NCBI RefSeq assembly: GCF_027359395.1
Contig: NZ_CP114778.1
Coordinates: forward strand, 1,426,001-1,490,000
Reading direction: 5' to 3'
Length of the DNA: 64,000 nucleotides
From: Prochlorococcus marinus str. MIT 1013
GTDB lineage: Bacteria; Cyanobacteriota; Cyanobacteriia; PCC-6307; Cyanobiaceae
Below, in pieces: positions 10,762-22,258 of the stretch; within the stretch, counting starts at the first letter, position 1, and each line of letters opens with the position of its first letter. Position numbers and translations under genes: made by a program. The notes under the pieces are model-generated. The model was given only the letters and a program-made list of their open reading frames with translations. It was not told the DNA's origin and made no database searches.

Positions 10762-11086
10762 TATGTCTATTTCTTTGTGGAAAAACATTAAAAACTCTAA
10801 AGAATTTTCTATTTTTTTTCCACAGTTTAACAAACTTGTGAAAACGAAACTTTTTATCCCCTATAAAAGCATTTTTTCCACAGGTATTAATTAAAAAATT
10901 ACAGATGAGCACTACATTTTTTTTAATAACCACAAAAACCACAAGAACTACTACTACTAATTCAATTTCATATAAAGAATAAAGAATATAGTTGAAAGTA
11001 AAAAATTTTTGTTTTATTTAACGGTATTGCTTTTTTGAAATAGCTATGAAATTGTTATATCAGTGGATTTTATTTGAAATAACAGG
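10762..11086. other. Probable chromosomal replication origin (oriC) with DnaA-box-like sites
   Basis: This gene-free, very AT-rich stretch lies directly upstream of dnaN. It holds three exact TTTTCCACA sites: 10776-10784 (reverse orientation), 10816-10824 and 10874-10882. A near match, TTGTGAAAA, is at 10836-10844 (reverse). Weaker ACCACA-containing sites lie near 10931-10952. TTTTCCACA is the usual cyanobacterial DnaA box, and a position next to dnaN is typical for this group. The AT-rich part around 10990-11085 could be the unwinding region and also carries the dnaN promoter. The origin role is inferred from the box cluster and position. Confidence 0.8.
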
Positions 11087-12247
11087 ATGAAATTAAATTG
11101 CTCTCAATCAGAATTGAATTCTGCTTTACAGTTAGTAAGCAGAGCAGTTTCTACTCGACCGACACACCCTATATTGGCAAATGTTTTATTAGCCGCTGAT
11201 GAAGTAACGGGTAAACTTCGTTTAACTGGTTTTGATTTAAGTTTAGGAATACAAACTTCAATATCTGCTTCTATAGAAACTAGTGGTGCTATTACTTTAC
11301 CAGCCAAATTATTTGGTGAGATTGTCTCTAAATTATCTAATGATTCACCATTAATTCTTACTTCTGATGATACTAGTCAACAAGTAGAATTAACAAGTAA
11401 GAGTGGTACGTATCAAGTCAGAGGAATGCTTGCAGATGATTTTCCAGATTTACCTTTAGTAGAAACAGGGACATCACTTCAATTAAATCCATTATTATTA
11501 TCTAATGCTATTAGATCTACTTTATTTGCAAGTAGTACAGACGATGCTAAACAATTACTTACAGGTGTTAATCTTACTTTTGATGGGTATGGTATTGAAT
11601 CTGCTGCTACAGACGGACATAGATTAGCTGTTTTAAATTTAAATAATATTTTATCTGAATCAAAAGATATAAATAAATCTGATGATTTTGATAAATTTTC
11701 TATTACACTCCCTTCTAAATCTTTAAGAGAAGTAGATAAATTTTTAAGTACATGCGACATTAGTAAACCAATCAATTTCTTTATTGATAAAGGTCAAGTT
11801 GTTTTTATATCTGCTGACGAAATTATAACTATTAGATCTTTAGAAGGCTCTTATCCAAACTATTCACAATTATTACCAGATACATTTTCAAATATTTTAG
11901 AATTTGATAGAAAAGATTTTTTAGCTTCCTTAGAAAGAATAGCAGTCATAGCTGATCAACATAACAATGTTATTAAAATAACAATAGATGGTTCCTCAAA
12001 TTTAATTAAAATTACAACTGACGCTCAAGATATAGGAACTGGCTCTGAGTCTTTACCTGTTTCTTTTAAAGGCGAATCATTTCAAATAGCATTTAATGTA
12101 AGATATTTATTAGATGGATTAAAAGTTATAAATTCAAATTTAATTAAACTAAGTTGTAATGCACCTACGACACCTGCCGTTTTTTCACCAATTAACAGTG
12201 ACGTTAATTTTATATATTTAGTTATGCCAATACAAATAAGAAATTAA
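11087..12247 (+). CDS. dnaN: DNA polymerase III beta subunit (sliding clamp)
   Basis: DnaN is the ring-shaped processivity clamp of the replicative polymerase. The protein starts MKLNCSQSELNSALQLVSRAV, the usual first clamp domain, and has STRPTHPILANVLL near residues 22-36. It ends with a clamp-type motif, YLVMPIQIRN. Its 386 residues fit the three-domain architecture. The ATG at 11087 is preceded by ACAGG as a ribosome-binding site. It is the first gene downstream of the DnaA-box cluster and is followed 2 bases later by the PRC-barrel gene. Confidence 0.97.
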   Translation: MKLNCSQSELNSALQLVSRAVSTRPTHPILANVLLAADEVTGKLRLTGFDLSLGIQTSISASIETSGAITLPAKLFGEIVSKLSNDSPLILTSDDTSQQVELTSKSGTYQVRGMLADDFPDLPLVETGTSLQLNPLLLSNAIRSTLFASSTDDAKQLLTGVNLTFDGYGIESAATDGHRLAVLNLNNILSESKDINKSDDFDKFSITLPSKSLREVDKFLSTCDISKPINFFIDKGQVVFISADEIITIRSLEGSYPNYSQLLPDTFSNILEFDRKDFLASLERIAVIADQHNNVIKITIDGSSNLIKITTDAQDIGTGSESLPVSFKGESFQIAFNVRYLLDGLKVINSNLIKLSCNAPTTPAVFSPINSDVNFIYLVMPIQIRN

Positions 12248-12249
12248 TT

Positions 12250-13032
12250 TTGACCATACCATCTAAATTATTTCTAAGTGATTTATTAAAGCATAATGTT
12301 CGCTGTGATAAAGGGATTGATCATGGTCCAGGAGTTAGCCCATGGATGCATCCCCCTGTTCATAGAATATTAGGATGGGTAAGTCGCCCTTCTAGCTTGA
12401 GATTAAAAAGAGAGGTATGGAGGTTAGATCAATTAAAGGGAATCAATGACCAAGAAGTTTACGTAAAAGGAGCTTCTTCTAATTCAGACGAACAAACTTT
12501 GGAACGTTTTCCTACTTTAATGAATGCAAATGTTTATAATAGAAATGGCCAAAAATTGGGTTTAATTGCTGATTTTGTTTTTGATGTAAAAACTGGAAAG
12601 ATTCAGTATTATTTAGTTAGTCGATCAAATCCATTAATACCTGGAACAAGTCGATGGCGTTTACTCATATCTCAGATAAGTGATAAACAACCTGGGTCTA
12701 TTTCTTGTGAAATTGATTCATTTGAAGATCTAGTTATTCAGAAAGCAAGCTTAAAAGAAGAATTTCTTAATAAGAGTAGGAAATTGAAAGCACAATTTCA
12801 GGATTTTAGTTATGGAGCTTCTGATAGACTTGAGGGATGGATTGACGATCAAATTAGTGATAATCAGGTTAATTCTGATGATGATTTCAATCAATATGAG
12901 AGGAAACCTGACTTGCATGATGATTGGATAGATAATCTAGATATAGATAGTTCTGAAGAATTTAATACAATGAATAAAAGAAAGAGAAAAACAAGTTTGA
13001 ACAATGAAAGAGATCTTGATCCTTGGATTTAA
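12250..13032 (+). CDS. PRC-barrel domain protein
   Basis: This 260-residue protein has a central PRC-barrel: NANVYNRNGQKLGLIADFVF followed by GKIQYYLVSRSNP, around residues 95-135. A conserved N-terminal GVSPWMHPPVHRILGWVSRPS segment precedes it. The C-terminal third is acidic and low in complexity. PRC-barrel proteins occur in photosynthetic reaction centres and RNA metabolism; the role of this conserved cyanobacterial member next to dnaN is not known to me. The start is TTG at 12250, two bases after dnaN, and it precedes purL by 3 bases, so dnaN, this gene and purL look like one operon. Confidence 0.85.
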   Translation: MTIPSKLFLSDLLKHNVRCDKGIDHGPGVSPWMHPPVHRILGWVSRPSSLRLKREVWRLDQLKGINDQEVYVKGASSNSDEQTLERFPTLMNANVYNRNGQKLGLIADFVFDVKTGKIQYYLVSRSNPLIPGTSRWRLLISQISDKQPGSISCEIDSFEDLVIQKASLKEEFLNKSRKLKAQFQDFSYGASDRLEGWIDDQISDNQVNSDDDFNQYERKPDLHDDWIDNLDIDSSEEFNTMNKRKRKTSLNNERDLDPWI

Positions 13033-13035
13033 TTA

Positions 13036-15438
13036 ATGGAAAATTTTACTGAGAATAAAGACTTTAATAAATTAATTAACTCATCAGATTTTTTTGTTGA
13101 ATATGATGTTTTGTCTTCTCTTGTCCAAGAAGGTTTAAAAAAAACTGATTACTTAGAAATTTGTAGAAGACTTAATAGACCACCAAATAGGAACGAATTA
13201 GGAATGTTTGGTGTGATGTGGTCTGAGCATTGTTGTTATCGAAACTCTCGCCCTTTGCTTAAAAATTTTCCAACTTCAGGTTCACGCATTCTTGTTGGTC
13301 CTGGAGAAAATGCAGGAGTAGTCGACATTGGTTTAGGTCAAAAATTAGTTTTTAAAATTGAGAGTCATAATCACCCATCAGCTGTTGAGCCCTTTCAAGG
13401 AGCTGCAACTGGTGTTGGTGGAATATTGAGAGATATTTTTACTATGGGAGCTAGGCCAATAGCCTTATTAAATGCTTTAAGATTTGGACCCTTAGATGAT
13501 GAAAAAAACATCAGTTTATTGGAAGGTGTAGTCGCAGGGATTTCTCATTATGGTAACTGTGTAGGGGTTCCTACTGTTGGAGGAGAAGTTGGTTTTGATA
13601 GTAGTTATTCTGGTAACCCTTTAGTTAATGCAATGGCTTTAGGGTTAATGGAAACAGAGGAAATAGTTTGTTCAGGAGCTAGTGGGATAGATTTTCCAGT
13701 TCTATATGTAGGAAATACTACTGGCAGAGATGGAATGGGAGGAGCAAGTTTTGCTAGCTCTGAACTTTCAAAAACTTCAATAGATGATCGACCTGCTGTA
13801 CAGGTTGGTGATCCTTTTCTTGAAAAAGGATTAATAGAAGCATGTTTAGAGGCATTTAATACAGGATATGTAATTGCAGCTCAGGATATGGGCGCTGCAG
13901 GACTAACTTGTAGTTGTTCTGAAATGGCTTCAAAAGGTGAGGTTGGAATTGAATTAAATCTTGATCTTGTTCCAGCTAGAGAAAAGGGAATGACTGCATA
14001 TGAGTATTTGTTATCAGAATCACAAGAACGAATGTTATTTGTTGTGAAACCTGGTTCAGAAAAAGAATTGAGTGATCTGTTTACTAAATGGGGTTTATAT
14101 GTTTCAGTTGTAGGAAAAGTTTTAAAAGAAAAAGTTGTAAGAGTTATACATAAAGGGAAAATAGTAGCAAACTTACCAGCATCTTCACTCGCTGATGATA
14201 CACCCATAGAGGAGCATATATTAATTCATTCATTGCCTGAATATTTACAAGAACATTGGAAGTGGACAGAAGATTTATTACCTAAAAGTTTAAATAATGG
14301 AATTATTAATTTAAAAAATAATTTATTTGTTACTTGGAATAATATTTTATTAAATCTATTAAGTACTCCTTCAATAGCATCAAAAAATTGGATTTATACA
14401 CAATATGATTATCAAGTGCAATCAAATACGGTTGTTTCTCCAGGAGAAGCTGACGCAGCAGTTATTCGAATTCGCCCGCAAAATGATTTTAAAGGCCAAT
14501 CAAATCAAGATAGAGGAATAGCATCTGTAGTAGATTGTAATGATAGATGGGTTTACTTAGATCCTCAACGTGGAAGTATGGCTGCTGTTGCAGAAGCAGC
14601 TAGAAACTTAAGTTGTGTTGGAGCCGAACCTATAGCTATCACTAATAATTTAAATTTTTCTTCTCCAGAAAAAGCAATAGGTTTTTGGCAATTATCCATG
14701 TCATGCAAAGGTATAAGTAATGCTTGTAAAGTATTAAATACTCCTGTAACAGGAGGAAATGTATCTCTTTATAATGATACAAAATTATCAAATAATACTG
14801 TTATTCCAATTCATCCAACACCTGTAATTGGTATGGTTGGAATAATAGAAAATATCAATAATATTTGTACAAAATCTTGGCAGAATTCTGATGATCAAAT
14901 ATGGATGATAGGCTTACCATTGGAAATTAAAGATGATAGAATTTCACTATCTGCTTCATCTTATTTAGAATATATTCATGGATTAAAAACTGGAAGACCT
15001 CCAGAAATTGATTTAGATTTGGAAAAACAAGTTCAGTCTTTTTTAAGACAAATAATACAAAAACGCATTATTAATTCAGCTCATGATTTGGGTGACGGTG
15101 GATTAGCAATTGCAATAGCTGAGTGTTGTATTTCCTCAGGATTTGGAGCAAATATTATGCTTTCCGCAAGTGATTTAAGATTAGATCATCTTCTTTTTTC
15201 TGAAGGAGGAGCACGAGTTATAATTAGTTGTTCAGAGAATCAAAGTTTAGAATTAAAAAAAGATTACAAAAGATTATCTTTAGAAGAATCTATCAGTTTT
15301 TCTTTATGTCATTTAGGTACTGTAAATAATCAAAATAATTTATCAGTATATCAGTCTAATAATTTAATTATAGATGCTAATATTCTAGATTTAAAAGATG
15401 TATATAAAAATGCTATTTATAAAAAAATATCTAAATAA
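13036..15438 (+). CDS. purL: Phosphoribosylformylglycinamidine synthase subunit PurL
   Basis: PurL carries the ATP-dependent amidation step of de novo purine synthesis and works with PurS and PurQ. The small (non-fused) PurL form is indicated by 800 residues and no glutaminase domain. Visible motifs are [43 protein letters not shown], and the second-half ATP-binding TGGNVSLYN and [14 protein letters not shown]. It sits 3 bases after the PRC-barrel gene and 60 bases before purF, so the two purine genes are neighbours. Confidence 0.97.
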   Translation: MENFTENKDFNKLINSSDFFVEYDVLSSLVQEGLKKTDYLEICRRLNRPPNRNELGMFGVMWSEHCCYRNSRPLLKNFPTSGSRILVGPGENAGVVDIGLGQKLVFKIESHNHPSAVEPFQGAATGVGGILRDIFTMGARPIALLNALRFGPLDDEKNISLLEGVVAGISHYGNCVGVPTVGGEVGFDSSYSGNPLVNAMALGLMETEEIVCSGASGIDFPVLYVGNTTGRDGMGGASFASSELSKTSIDDRPAVQVGDPFLEKGLIEACLEAFNTGYVIAAQDMGAAGLTCSCSEMASKGEVGIELNLDLVPAREKGMTAYEYLLSESQERMLFVVKPGSEKELSDLFTKWGLYVSVVGKVLKEKVVRVIHKGKIVANLPASSLADDTPIEEHILIHSLPEYLQEHWKWTEDLLPKSLNNGIINLKNNLFVTWNNILLNLLSTPSIASKNWIYTQYDYQVQSNTVVSPGEADAAVIRIRPQNDFKGQSNQDRGIASVVDCNDRWVYLDPQRGSMAAVAEAARNLSCVGAEPIAITNNLNFSSPEKAIGFWQLSMSCKGISNACKVLNTPVTGGNVSLYNDTKLSNNTVIPIHPTPVIGMVGIIENINNICTKSWQNSDDQIWMIGLPLEIKDDRISLSASSYLEYIHGLKTGRPPEIDLDLEKQVQSFLRQIIQKRIINSAHDLGDGGLAIAIAECCISSGFGANIMLSASDLRLDHLLFSEGGARVIISCSENQSLELKKDYKRLSLEESISFSLCHLGTVNNQNNLSVYQSNNLIIDANILDLKDVYKNAIYKKISK

Positions 15439-15498
15439 AATATCTATGATTTATAATTTTAAAAATAAAATTTGCTTATTTAAAAAAGGAATATAATT

Positions 15499-16956
15499 AT
15501 GTGTGGAATAGTAGGCGTTGTTTCAACTGATCAATGTAATCAACAAATTTACGACAGTTTGTTATTGCTGCAGCATAGAGGACAGGACTCTACTGGGATA
15601 GCAACAATGGATGGAAGTGTTTTTCATATCAATAAATCTAAAGGCCAAGTAAGAGAAGCTTATAGAACTAGAGACATGAGGGCTTTGATTGGAAAGACTG
15701 GATTAGGACATGTCAGATATGCGACCAAAGGAGCTGCTCATAGAGAAGAAGAAGCACAACCTTTTTATGTAAACGCTCCATATGGGATTATTCTTGTTCA
15801 CAATGGAAATTTAACTAATACAAGAGAGTTAGAAAAAGATCTTTTTAAAGTTGATAGAAGGCATACAAATACTTCAAGTGATACTGAAATGTTATTAAAC
15901 GTTTTGGCAACGGAATTAAATAGTTCAATACAAGGAAAAGATATAAATCCAGATGATCTTTTTAATGCTATTAAAAGACTTCATTCAAGAGTAGAGGGAT
16001 CTTATGCTTCTATTGCTTTAATTGCAGGTCATGGTCTTTTAGCTTTTAGAGATCCTTTTGGAATTCGTCCTTTGGTTATTGGTAAAAGGTTGAATGAAAA
16101 GAATAAACCTGAGTGGATAATTGCAAGTGAATCATTAGTTATTGAAAATAATGATTATAAAATTGTTAGAGATGTTGAACCTGGAGAAGCGATTTTTATT
16201 ACCTCAGATGGTGAGTTTTTCTCTAAACAATGCTCAGATAATCCTCGATTATTTCCATGTTCTTTTGAATATGTTTATTTAGCTAGACCTGACTCAATAA
16301 TGAATGGTATTTCAGTTTATGAGTCAAGATTACGAATGGGAGATTTATTAGCTGAAACCATAAAAAAACAAATTTCTCTTGGCGATATAGATGTAGTAAT
16401 GCCAATACCTGACTCTTCTAGACCTGCTGCAATGCAAGTAGCAAGACAGTTAGGAATAGAGTATAGGGAGGGCTTTTTTAAGAATCGTTATGTTGGAAGA
16501 ACATTTATAATGCCAGGCCAATCTTTAAGAAAACGTTCAGTTCGTCAGAAGTTAAATGCAATGAGTACTGAATTTAAAAATAAAAATGTTTTGATAGTTG
16601 ATGATTCAGTTGTTAGAGGAACAACATCTCAGCAAATTGTTCAAATGGCAAGAAGTGCTGGCGCTAATAAAGTTACTTTTACTTCTGCTGCGCCGCCAAT
16701 TAGGTTTCCACATGTTTATGGAATCAACATGCCAAGTAGAAATGAATTGATTGCTTTTAATAGAAATATAAACGAAATAGAGAATACTTTATTGATTGAT
16801 AAAATGATCTATCAAGAAGTAGAAGATCTTACAAAAGCAATTACTATTGGTTCTCAACTCAATGAATTAGATTTATCTTGTTTTACTGGAAAATATGTAA
16901 CTGGAACAGTTACAGATGAATATTTAAATTGGGTTGAAAAAACTTCTTTATCTTAA
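15499..16956 (+). CDS. purF: Amidophosphoribosyltransferase
   Basis: PurF makes phosphoribosylamine from PRPP and glutamine, the first committed step of purine synthesis. The N-terminal nucleophile is Cys2 in MCGIVGVVS, so Met1 must be removed. The glutaminase domain shows [13 protein letters not shown]. The phosphoribosyltransferase domain shows [17 protein letters not shown] and the PRPP loop [13 protein letters not shown]. The length of 485 residues is typical. Its last 4 bases overlap the 3' end of the convergent gyrA-like gene. Confidence 0.97.
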   Translation: MCGIVGVVSTDQCNQQIYDSLLLLQHRGQDSTGIATMDGSVFHINKSKGQVREAYRTRDMRALIGKTGLGHVRYATKGAAHREEEAQPFYVNAPYGIILVHNGNLTNTRELEKDLFKVDRRHTNTSSDTEMLLNVLATELNSSIQGKDINPDDLFNAIKRLHSRVEGSYASIALIAGHGLLAFRDPFGIRPLVIGKRLNEKNKPEWIIASESLVIENNDYKIVRDVEPGEAIFITSDGEFFSKQCSDNPRLFPCSFEYVYLARPDSIMNGISVYESRLRMGDLLAETIKKQISLGDIDVVMPIPDSSRPAAMQVARQLGIEYREGFFKNRYVGRTFIMPGQSLRKRSVRQKLNAMSTEFKNKNVLIVDDSVVRGTTSQQIVQMARSAGANKVTFTSAAPPIRFPHVYGINMPSRNELIAFNRNINEIENTLLIDKMIYQEVEDLTKAITIGSQLNELDLSCFTGKYVTGTVTDEYLNWVEKTSLS

Positions 16957-19436
16957 TCTTCTTCTGGTAAAATCATTGAAAAAATAGATTGAATAAATTC
17001 ATTATCATTTAATTTTATATTTAATTTTTTTTCTTTTTTATATAAACTATTATTAATTAGTTCTGTTTCTAATTTTTCATACCTCTCTTGATTCGTTTTA
17101 ATAAAAACGTATTTATTGTTTAAAAAACAATTAATTACTCTATCTTTCATTTCTTTATTATTTTTAAAATTTATTCCAATTGTTCCTAACTCTCCTTTTT
17201 TAGATATTTTGATTTCTTTCGTATTATGTTTTATAAAAGTACCTTTACTTGTTATTAAAATTAAGTCTTTAATTTGTTTTTCTCGAATATTTATTGCTTC
17301 AATTATATTTTCACTGGGGAATAATTTCATGATACTGGTTCCTTGAGCTAATTTTCCCATACAAGGGAACTCATTCTCTGTTATTTTGATTTTGATTATT
17401 CTTCCTATGTTACTTATTAAAAATAGATAGCTATTTTCTTCACAAAGAACACAAGACTGAAGTGTAATATTGTTTTTTAATTTTAAAATTGTTGTAGATC
17501 TATTAGAAATATCGCTAATTTCATTTATTGAAACTCTTTTGAATTTTCCATCACTACTTATTAATCCTAAACTTATATCTTTTTTTTCTTGTAATGGAAT
17601 TAAATTAATTATTTCATCATTTTCCAATCCCGCTGGTAAGAAATTTTCAAGAGGACCAGGCTTCTTTCCTGCAAATTCCCATTTAAGAAGACCTATTTTT
17701 CCAAGTTGACTTATCGCTAATATTTTTGGTTCATTTAATATTGGCCATATTAGTTTTGTAGGTAGAATATTTTTTCTTTCTTGATTACTTTCTTTTATCT
17801 TTAATTTTTTTATTGTGATTGAAGGGATTATTTTTACTTCATTATTTGCTTGAATAATAATTTCTGAATCTTTCGATAATTCTTTTAAAGCATTTATTCT
17901 TTGCAATTCCTTATTTGGTCTTTGATTTGCCATTCTTTCAGCAATGAGAGCATCTCCACCCTCTATTAATTTTGTTTTTCTAACACTTCCAAATCTTTTT
18001 TTTAGTTCTTTTAATTCTTTAATCATAACTTTCATTAATTTTTCTTTATCATTAATTATTGACTCGAGCTCAGCTCTTTTACCTTGCAGATCTTCTATTT
18101 CATTTTTTAATGAATTCTTTTCTAAACTTGTGATTTTTTTTAAAGGCATTCCTAAAATTCCATCTGCTTGTCTCTCATTTATCTTCAAGTTACTAATTAA
18201 ACTATTTTTTGCTTCAGCTGTATCTTTAGATTTTTCAATTAAATTGATTATTTCTCGCAGATTATTTATAGCTTGAATTAGAGCTTCAACTATTTCTTGT
18301 CTTTTTTTTATATTTTTTAATAAATAATTGCTTCTAAGTAAAATAGTATTTTCTCTAAATTCTAGAAAATTATCTAATAGCTTTCTTAACGTAAGTTGTA
18401 CTGGTTGACCATCAACTAATGCAAGTAAAATTGCACCAAAATTACTTTGGAGACTAGTTTTTTGATATAAAAAATTTAGAATTTTCTTTGGATCAGAATC
18501 TCTTTTTATCTCTACAAGAATTCTCATCCCATCTCGATCACTTTCATCTCGGATATCTGCTATTCCAGAAACTTTTCCATTATTTACTAGCTCAGCTAGT
18601 TTTTCAATCCAACTAGCTTTGTTTAATTGATATGGCAGTTCTGTAATTATAATACCACTTCTTTTATGTTTACCTTTGCCTGGATTAATTTCCTCAATAT
18701 GAGCTATTCCCCTCATGGTTATACTTCCTCTTCCTTTTGTGTAAGTGTCTTTTATTCCGTTGCTAATTAAAATTTCCCCTCCTGTTGGAAAGTCAGGTCC
18801 AGGTATTAGTTCTAATAATTTTTTTTCTTCTAAAGATGGTTTTTTAATTATTGCTATTAAAGCCTCTACCACTTCATTTAAATTATGAGGAGGAATACTT
18901 GTTGCCATTCCAACAGCAATCCCTGCACTTCCATTTAAAAGAAGGAATGGTAACTGAGCTGGTAAAACATCTGGTTCTTGTTGGGATCCATCAAAATTTG
19001 AGGAGAAATCAACAGTTTCTTTATCTATTTCCTTTAAAATTGCATCGTTGGAGATTGGAGATAGTCGTGTTTCTGTATATCTCATCGCAGCAGGAGGATC
19101 ATCATCAATAGATCCAAAGTTCCCATGCCCATCAAGAATTGGATATCTTGAACTAAATATTTGTACTTGTCTTACTAGCGCATCGTAAACAGCTTGATCT
19201 CCATGTGGGTGATATTTACCGAGAACATCTCCTACAACACGGGCACATTTTCTATAAGGTCTATCAGGTGTAAGTCCTAATTCGTACATCGCAAAAAGAA
19301 TTCTTCTTTGCACCGGTTTCAATCCATCCCTAGCGTCTGGCAAAGCTCTTCCAACGATTACGCTCATTGCGTACTCGAGATAAGAGCGCTGCATTTCTTG
19401 ATGCAACGATATTGGTTTCAGGCGTTCCTTGGCCAT
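16953..19436 (-). CDS. Type IIA DNA topoisomerase subunit A (GyrA/ParC family)
   Basis: This is the breakage-reunion subunit of DNA gyrase or topoisomerase IV. The catalytic tyrosine is Tyr120 in [10 protein letters not shown]. Upstream are the conserved [25 protein letters not shown] and [12 protein letters not shown] segments. The C-terminal ~330 residues form a repeated beta-propeller-like region but I do not find a QRRGGKG GyrA box, so it may be a ParC-like or divergent GyrA. The length is 827 residues. It is divergent from nothing close and convergent with purF, with a 4-base overlap of the ends. Confidence 0.9.
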   Translation of the reverse strand: MAKERLKPISLHQEMQRSYLEYAMSVIVGRALPDARDGLKPVQRRILFAMYELGLTPDRPYRKCARVVGDVLGKYHPHGDQAVYDALVRQVQIFSSRYPILDGHGNFGSIDDDPPAAMRYTETRLSPISNDAILKEIDKETVDFSSNFDGSQQEPDVLPAQLPFLLLNGSAGIAVGMATSIPPHNLNEVVEALIAIIKKPSLEEKKLLELIPGPDFPTGGEILISNGIKDTYTKGRGSITMRGIAHIEEINPGKGKHKRSGIIITELPYQLNKASWIEKLAELVNNGKVSGIADIRDESDRDGMRILVEIKRDSDPKKILNFLYQKTSLQSNFGAILLALVDGQPVQLTLRKLLDNFLEFRENTILLRSNYLLKNIKKRQEIVEALIQAINNLREIINLIEKSKDTAEAKNSLISNLKINERQADGILGMPLKKITSLEKNSLKNEIEDLQGKRAELESIINDKEKLMKVMIKELKELKKRFGSVRKTKLIEGGDALIAERMANQRPNKELQRINALKELSKDSEIIIQANNEVKIIPSITIKKLKIKESNQERKNILPTKLIWPILNEPKILAISQLGKIGLLKWEFAGKKPGPLENFLPAGLENDEIINLIPLQEKKDISLGLISSDGKFKRVSINEISDISNRSTTILKLKNNITLQSCVLCEENSYLFLISNIGRIIKIKITENEFPCMGKLAQGTSIMKLFPSENIIEAINIREKQIKDLILITSKGTFIKHNTKEIKISKKGELGTIGINFKNNKEMKDRVINCFLNNKYVFIKTNQERYEKLETELINNSLYKKEKKLNIKLNDNEFIQSIFSMILPEED

Positions 19437-19519
19437 CTTTGAGTTTGTAAGAGGCCTATATTTCTTTATTTAGGCTACTAACTAATCTGTTAAAAACCAG
19501 TTTTTTGTTAAACATTAAT

Positions 19520-20386
19520 TCATCGACTTTTTTCAATAGCTTCTCTAACTACTTTTTTCATTTCTTTGTCTTTAAATAAAAGTTCTGCCGATTTTTGTAG
19601 TTTCTTCCCCCACAATTGCTTTGCTTGATAGTTTTTTGAAACATATCGATGATTGGAATTTAAAGCATTTTTTGCTAAGTTCAACGACTCAATAGGTTTA
19701 TTTTTTGAAGAATATAGAACTACTGCTAAAGCTAACATTGGTTCAGCATCATTGCTAATTTTAAGTGCTGATTTAAACCTTGAAATGGCCTCATTAAAAT
19801 TATTTAATTCATATAAAACAAGACCTTCATTATTAATAGATTGCCAAAAATCTGGATTAATTTTTGATGATTTTTTGAATGCGATCAATGCTAACTTATA
19901 ATTATTTAGCATGATTTCAACATTACCTAATTGAAAATATCCTTTTTCATTATTTTTATTAATTGATAAGCCCTTCTTTATCGCAGCCTTCGCTTTTTTG
20001 GGATCATTCAAATCCATATAGATGGAACCTTGTATAAAATATATACTTTGATCTTTCGGTTTTAACTTTATTGCTTCATTTAATGATGATAATGCTTTAT
20101 GTTGTCTATTTGATCTAGTCTGAGCTTCTGCAAGACTTATCCAAAGATCTTTTTCTTTAGGATTTAATTGAACTGCAAGTTCTAAAAGTTTAATTGCTTC
20201 ATCATTTTGACCAAATTGAATTAGTTGTATTGCTGTCTTCCCAATTTGTATTGAAGTAGATTCTAATTCTTGTTGATTTGGTTCATTGATTCTAGGAAAA
20301 AATGCATTTGATGATTTTGTTGTAAGCAAAGATTCAAAGAGAGTTAGACAGAGAATAAATAGAGAAATCGTTGGAATTTTTTTCAT
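19520..20386 (-). CDS. Exported TPR-repeat protein
   Basis: This 288-residue protein has an N-terminal signal peptide (MKKIPTISLFILCLTLFESL, with a SSNAF cleavage region). It then has about five tetratricopeptide repeats, recognisable by NPKEKDLWISLAEAQ, KPKDQSIYFIQGSIYMDLND, NKNNEKGYFQLGN and NPDFWQSINNEGLVLYEL. Such proteins act as periplasmic or thylakoid protein-interaction scaffolds. It is 2 bases from queG on the same strand. It is unrelated in leader sequence to the TPR array after guaA. Confidence 0.85.
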   Translation of the reverse strand: MKKIPTISLFILCLTLFESLLTTKSSNAFFPRINEPNQQELESTSIQIGKTAIQLIQFGQNDEAIKLLELAVQLNPKEKDLWISLAEAQTRSNRQHKALSSLNEAIKLKPKDQSIYFIQGSIYMDLNDPKKAKAAIKKGLSINKNNEKGYFQLGNVEIMLNNYKLALIAFKKSSKINPDFWQSINNEGLVLYELNNFNEAISRFKSALKISNDAEPMLALAVVLYSSKNKPIESLNLAKNALNSNHRYVSKNYQAKQLWGKKLQKSAELLFKDKEMKKVVREAIEKSR

Positions 20387-20388
20387 TT

Positions 20389-21333
20389 TTACGGATTATT
20401 TGATATTGAATTTATATTTCTTCGCCACATCCAGGGTTTAATTCGTTTTAATGCTGAGTTGTTTAAATTGTCTTTCCATTTTGAATCACTCCAAGACAAC
20501 GCATCTTTTTTACTTATATTTAATATCCATTCAGAAGGTTGTAGATCCGGTTCTAAAGTGCTAGGAATATTTTTTTGATTCCACGGGCAAACATCTTGAC
20601 AAATATCACAACCTGCTACCCAATTACCCATTTTATTAATAATATTTTTAGGTAATTCTTTTTCTCTGTTTTCTAAGGTGTGATATGCCAAACATTTATT
20701 TGAGTTGACAATAAATGGTTCTTCAATTGCATTAGTTGGGCAGGCTTCAATACATTTTTCACATTCACCACATATGGGTTTTGAGGGTTTATCAGCTGTT
20801 AAATCTTCAGTTGACAAAAGATGACCTAAAAACATCCAAGACCCAATTTCAGAATTAATTATATTGCTGTGTTTTCCAATCCATCCAATACCAGCTTCCT
20901 CTGCCCATGCTTTATCTAAAAATGCGCTCGTATCTACACATATTTTCCATTTAGAGTTTGGCCTTTCTTTTTCAAGAAATCGGGCAACTTTCTTTAATTT
21001 TTTTTCAATAACTTTGTGATAATCTTGCCCCCATCCGTATCTGGCAATGGATATGTCTTTAGGATTGTTTTCTGTATCTACATAGTAATTAAGACCAACT
21101 GCGAGAACACTTTGCACGCCTTCAAGCATGTTTTCTATATTTTTTCTTCTTGGACTTTTCATCCATTCCATTTTTGCTTGATGGCCAGCTTGCAACCATC
21201 TTTCTAAGGAAGCAGATCGAAGTTTGATTCTCGAAGATCCTGGAACTTTTGCAATCCCTACTGCATCAAAACCTTCTTTAAACGCTTTTTCTTTGATTTT
21301 TTTTGTTAAAAGAAGAGATTTTTTTAAGTTCAC
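20389..21333 (-). CDS. queG: Epoxyqueuosine reductase
   Basis: QueG reduces epoxyqueuosine to queuosine in the tRNA anticodon wobble position, using cobalamin and two [4Fe-4S] clusters. Both cluster motifs are visible: CGECEKCIEACPTNAI (about residues 187-202) and CDICQDVCPWN near 242-252. The family segment VDTSAFLDKAWAEEAGIGWIGKHSNII precedes them. The length of 314 residues is typical. The TPR gene follows after 2 bases. Confidence 0.96.
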   Translation of the reverse strand: MNLKKSLLLTKKIKEKAFKEGFDAVGIAKVPGSSRIKLRSASLERWLQAGHQAKMEWMKSPRRKNIENMLEGVQSVLAVGLNYYVDTENNPKDISIARYGWGQDYHKVIEKKLKKVARFLEKERPNSKWKICVDTSAFLDKAWAEEAGIGWIGKHSNIINSEIGSWMFLGHLLSTEDLTADKPSKPICGECEKCIEACPTNAIEEPFIVNSNKCLAYHTLENREKELPKNIINKMGNWVAGCDICQDVCPWNQKNIPSTLEPDLQPSEWILNISKKDALSWSDSKWKDNLNNSALKRIKPWMWRRNINSISNNP

Positions 21334-21514
21334 AGTAAGTTTTTCATGAATAATTTTTTTGCCTTAATAAAAAGGTTTTCAAGTTAATTGCGATTTTATT
21401 TGGGCTTCAAATGCTTTCTTTTAATGTTTTATTTTTATTAATAGCTTAAATTATTTAATTAATGCACTTAATTTGGTTAGATTATAGATATGTAAATTTT
21501 CGGACTCTCTTTAT

Positions 21515-22237
21515 TTGGTGCAGTCCTCTCCCAAGGAAGACCTGACTCTTGGCTCAAGGCTTCAGCAGGATCTTAAAAATGACCTGATAGCTGGTCTGTT
21601 GGTGGTTATTCCTTTAGCTACCACTATTTGGTTGTCTACAATTGTCAGTCGCTTTGTTCTGGCAATATTAACTTCAATACCAAAACAATTAAATCCCTTT
21701 ATTACTCTAAATCCTTTATTGCAAGACTTGATAAATCTTGCTTTAGGTTTAACGGTTCCATTACTAGGAATTTTATTGATAGGTCTTATGGCTAGGAATT
21801 TTGTAGGGAGATGGTTGCTTGAGTTTGGAGAAGGAACTCTTTCACGAATACCTCTTGCGGGATCAGTGTATAAAACCCTTAAGCAACTTTTAGAAACTTT
21901 TCTGAGAGACAATTCAACGAGATTTCGTAGAGTTGTTTTAGTTGAATATCCTCGTGAAGGTTTGTTCAGTGTTGGTTTTGTGACTGGTATTGTTGGACCA
22001 TCTCTTCAAACCGAACCAGACAAACCTCTGTTAAGTGTTTTTATACCTACAGCACCAAATCCTACTACTGGTTGGTATACCTTAGTTCCAGAAGGTTCTG
22101 TTAAAGATTTAGATATATCTGTTGAGGATGCGTTTAGGACAATTATTTCTGCTGGAATTGTAAATCCTGATGATAGAAATAACTCTACAAATACTTCTTT
22201 TTCTAGTTTGTTTTCTCAGCTAAGAGCTTCATCATAG
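21515..22237 (+). CDS. DUF502 integral membrane protein
   Basis: This is a conserved membrane protein of the DUF502 family. Residues ~25-50 (DLIAGLLVVIPLATTIWLST) and ~68-92 (LINLALGLTVPLLGILLIGLMA) are two transmembrane segments. They are followed by the family motif SRIPLAGSVYKTLKQ and a soluble C-terminal domain with VEYPREGLFSVGFVTG and FIPTAPNPTTGWY. The start is TTG at 21515 or, more likely, GTG at 21518, which gives MQSSPKED. nusB follows after 21 bases. The molecular function of the family is not established. Confidence 0.88.
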   Translation: MVQSSPKEDLTLGSRLQQDLKNDLIAGLLVVIPLATTIWLSTIVSRFVLAILTSIPKQLNPFITLNPLLQDLINLALGLTVPLLGILLIGLMARNFVGRWLLEFGEGTLSRIPLAGSVYKTLKQLLETFLRDNSTRFRRVVLVEYPREGLFSVGFVTGIVGPSLQTEPDKPLLSVFIPTAPNPTTGWYTLVPEGSVKDLDISVEDAFRTIISAGIVNPDDRNNSTNTSFSSLFSQLRASS

Positions 22238-22258
22238 TAAAGTATCTGACTTATACTT

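Noticed and set aside
10751-10942. 63-residue minus-strand frame between thrC and dnaN
   Set aside because: It lies over the DnaA-box cluster, is low in complexity and has no sign of a protein family; better explained as the origin.
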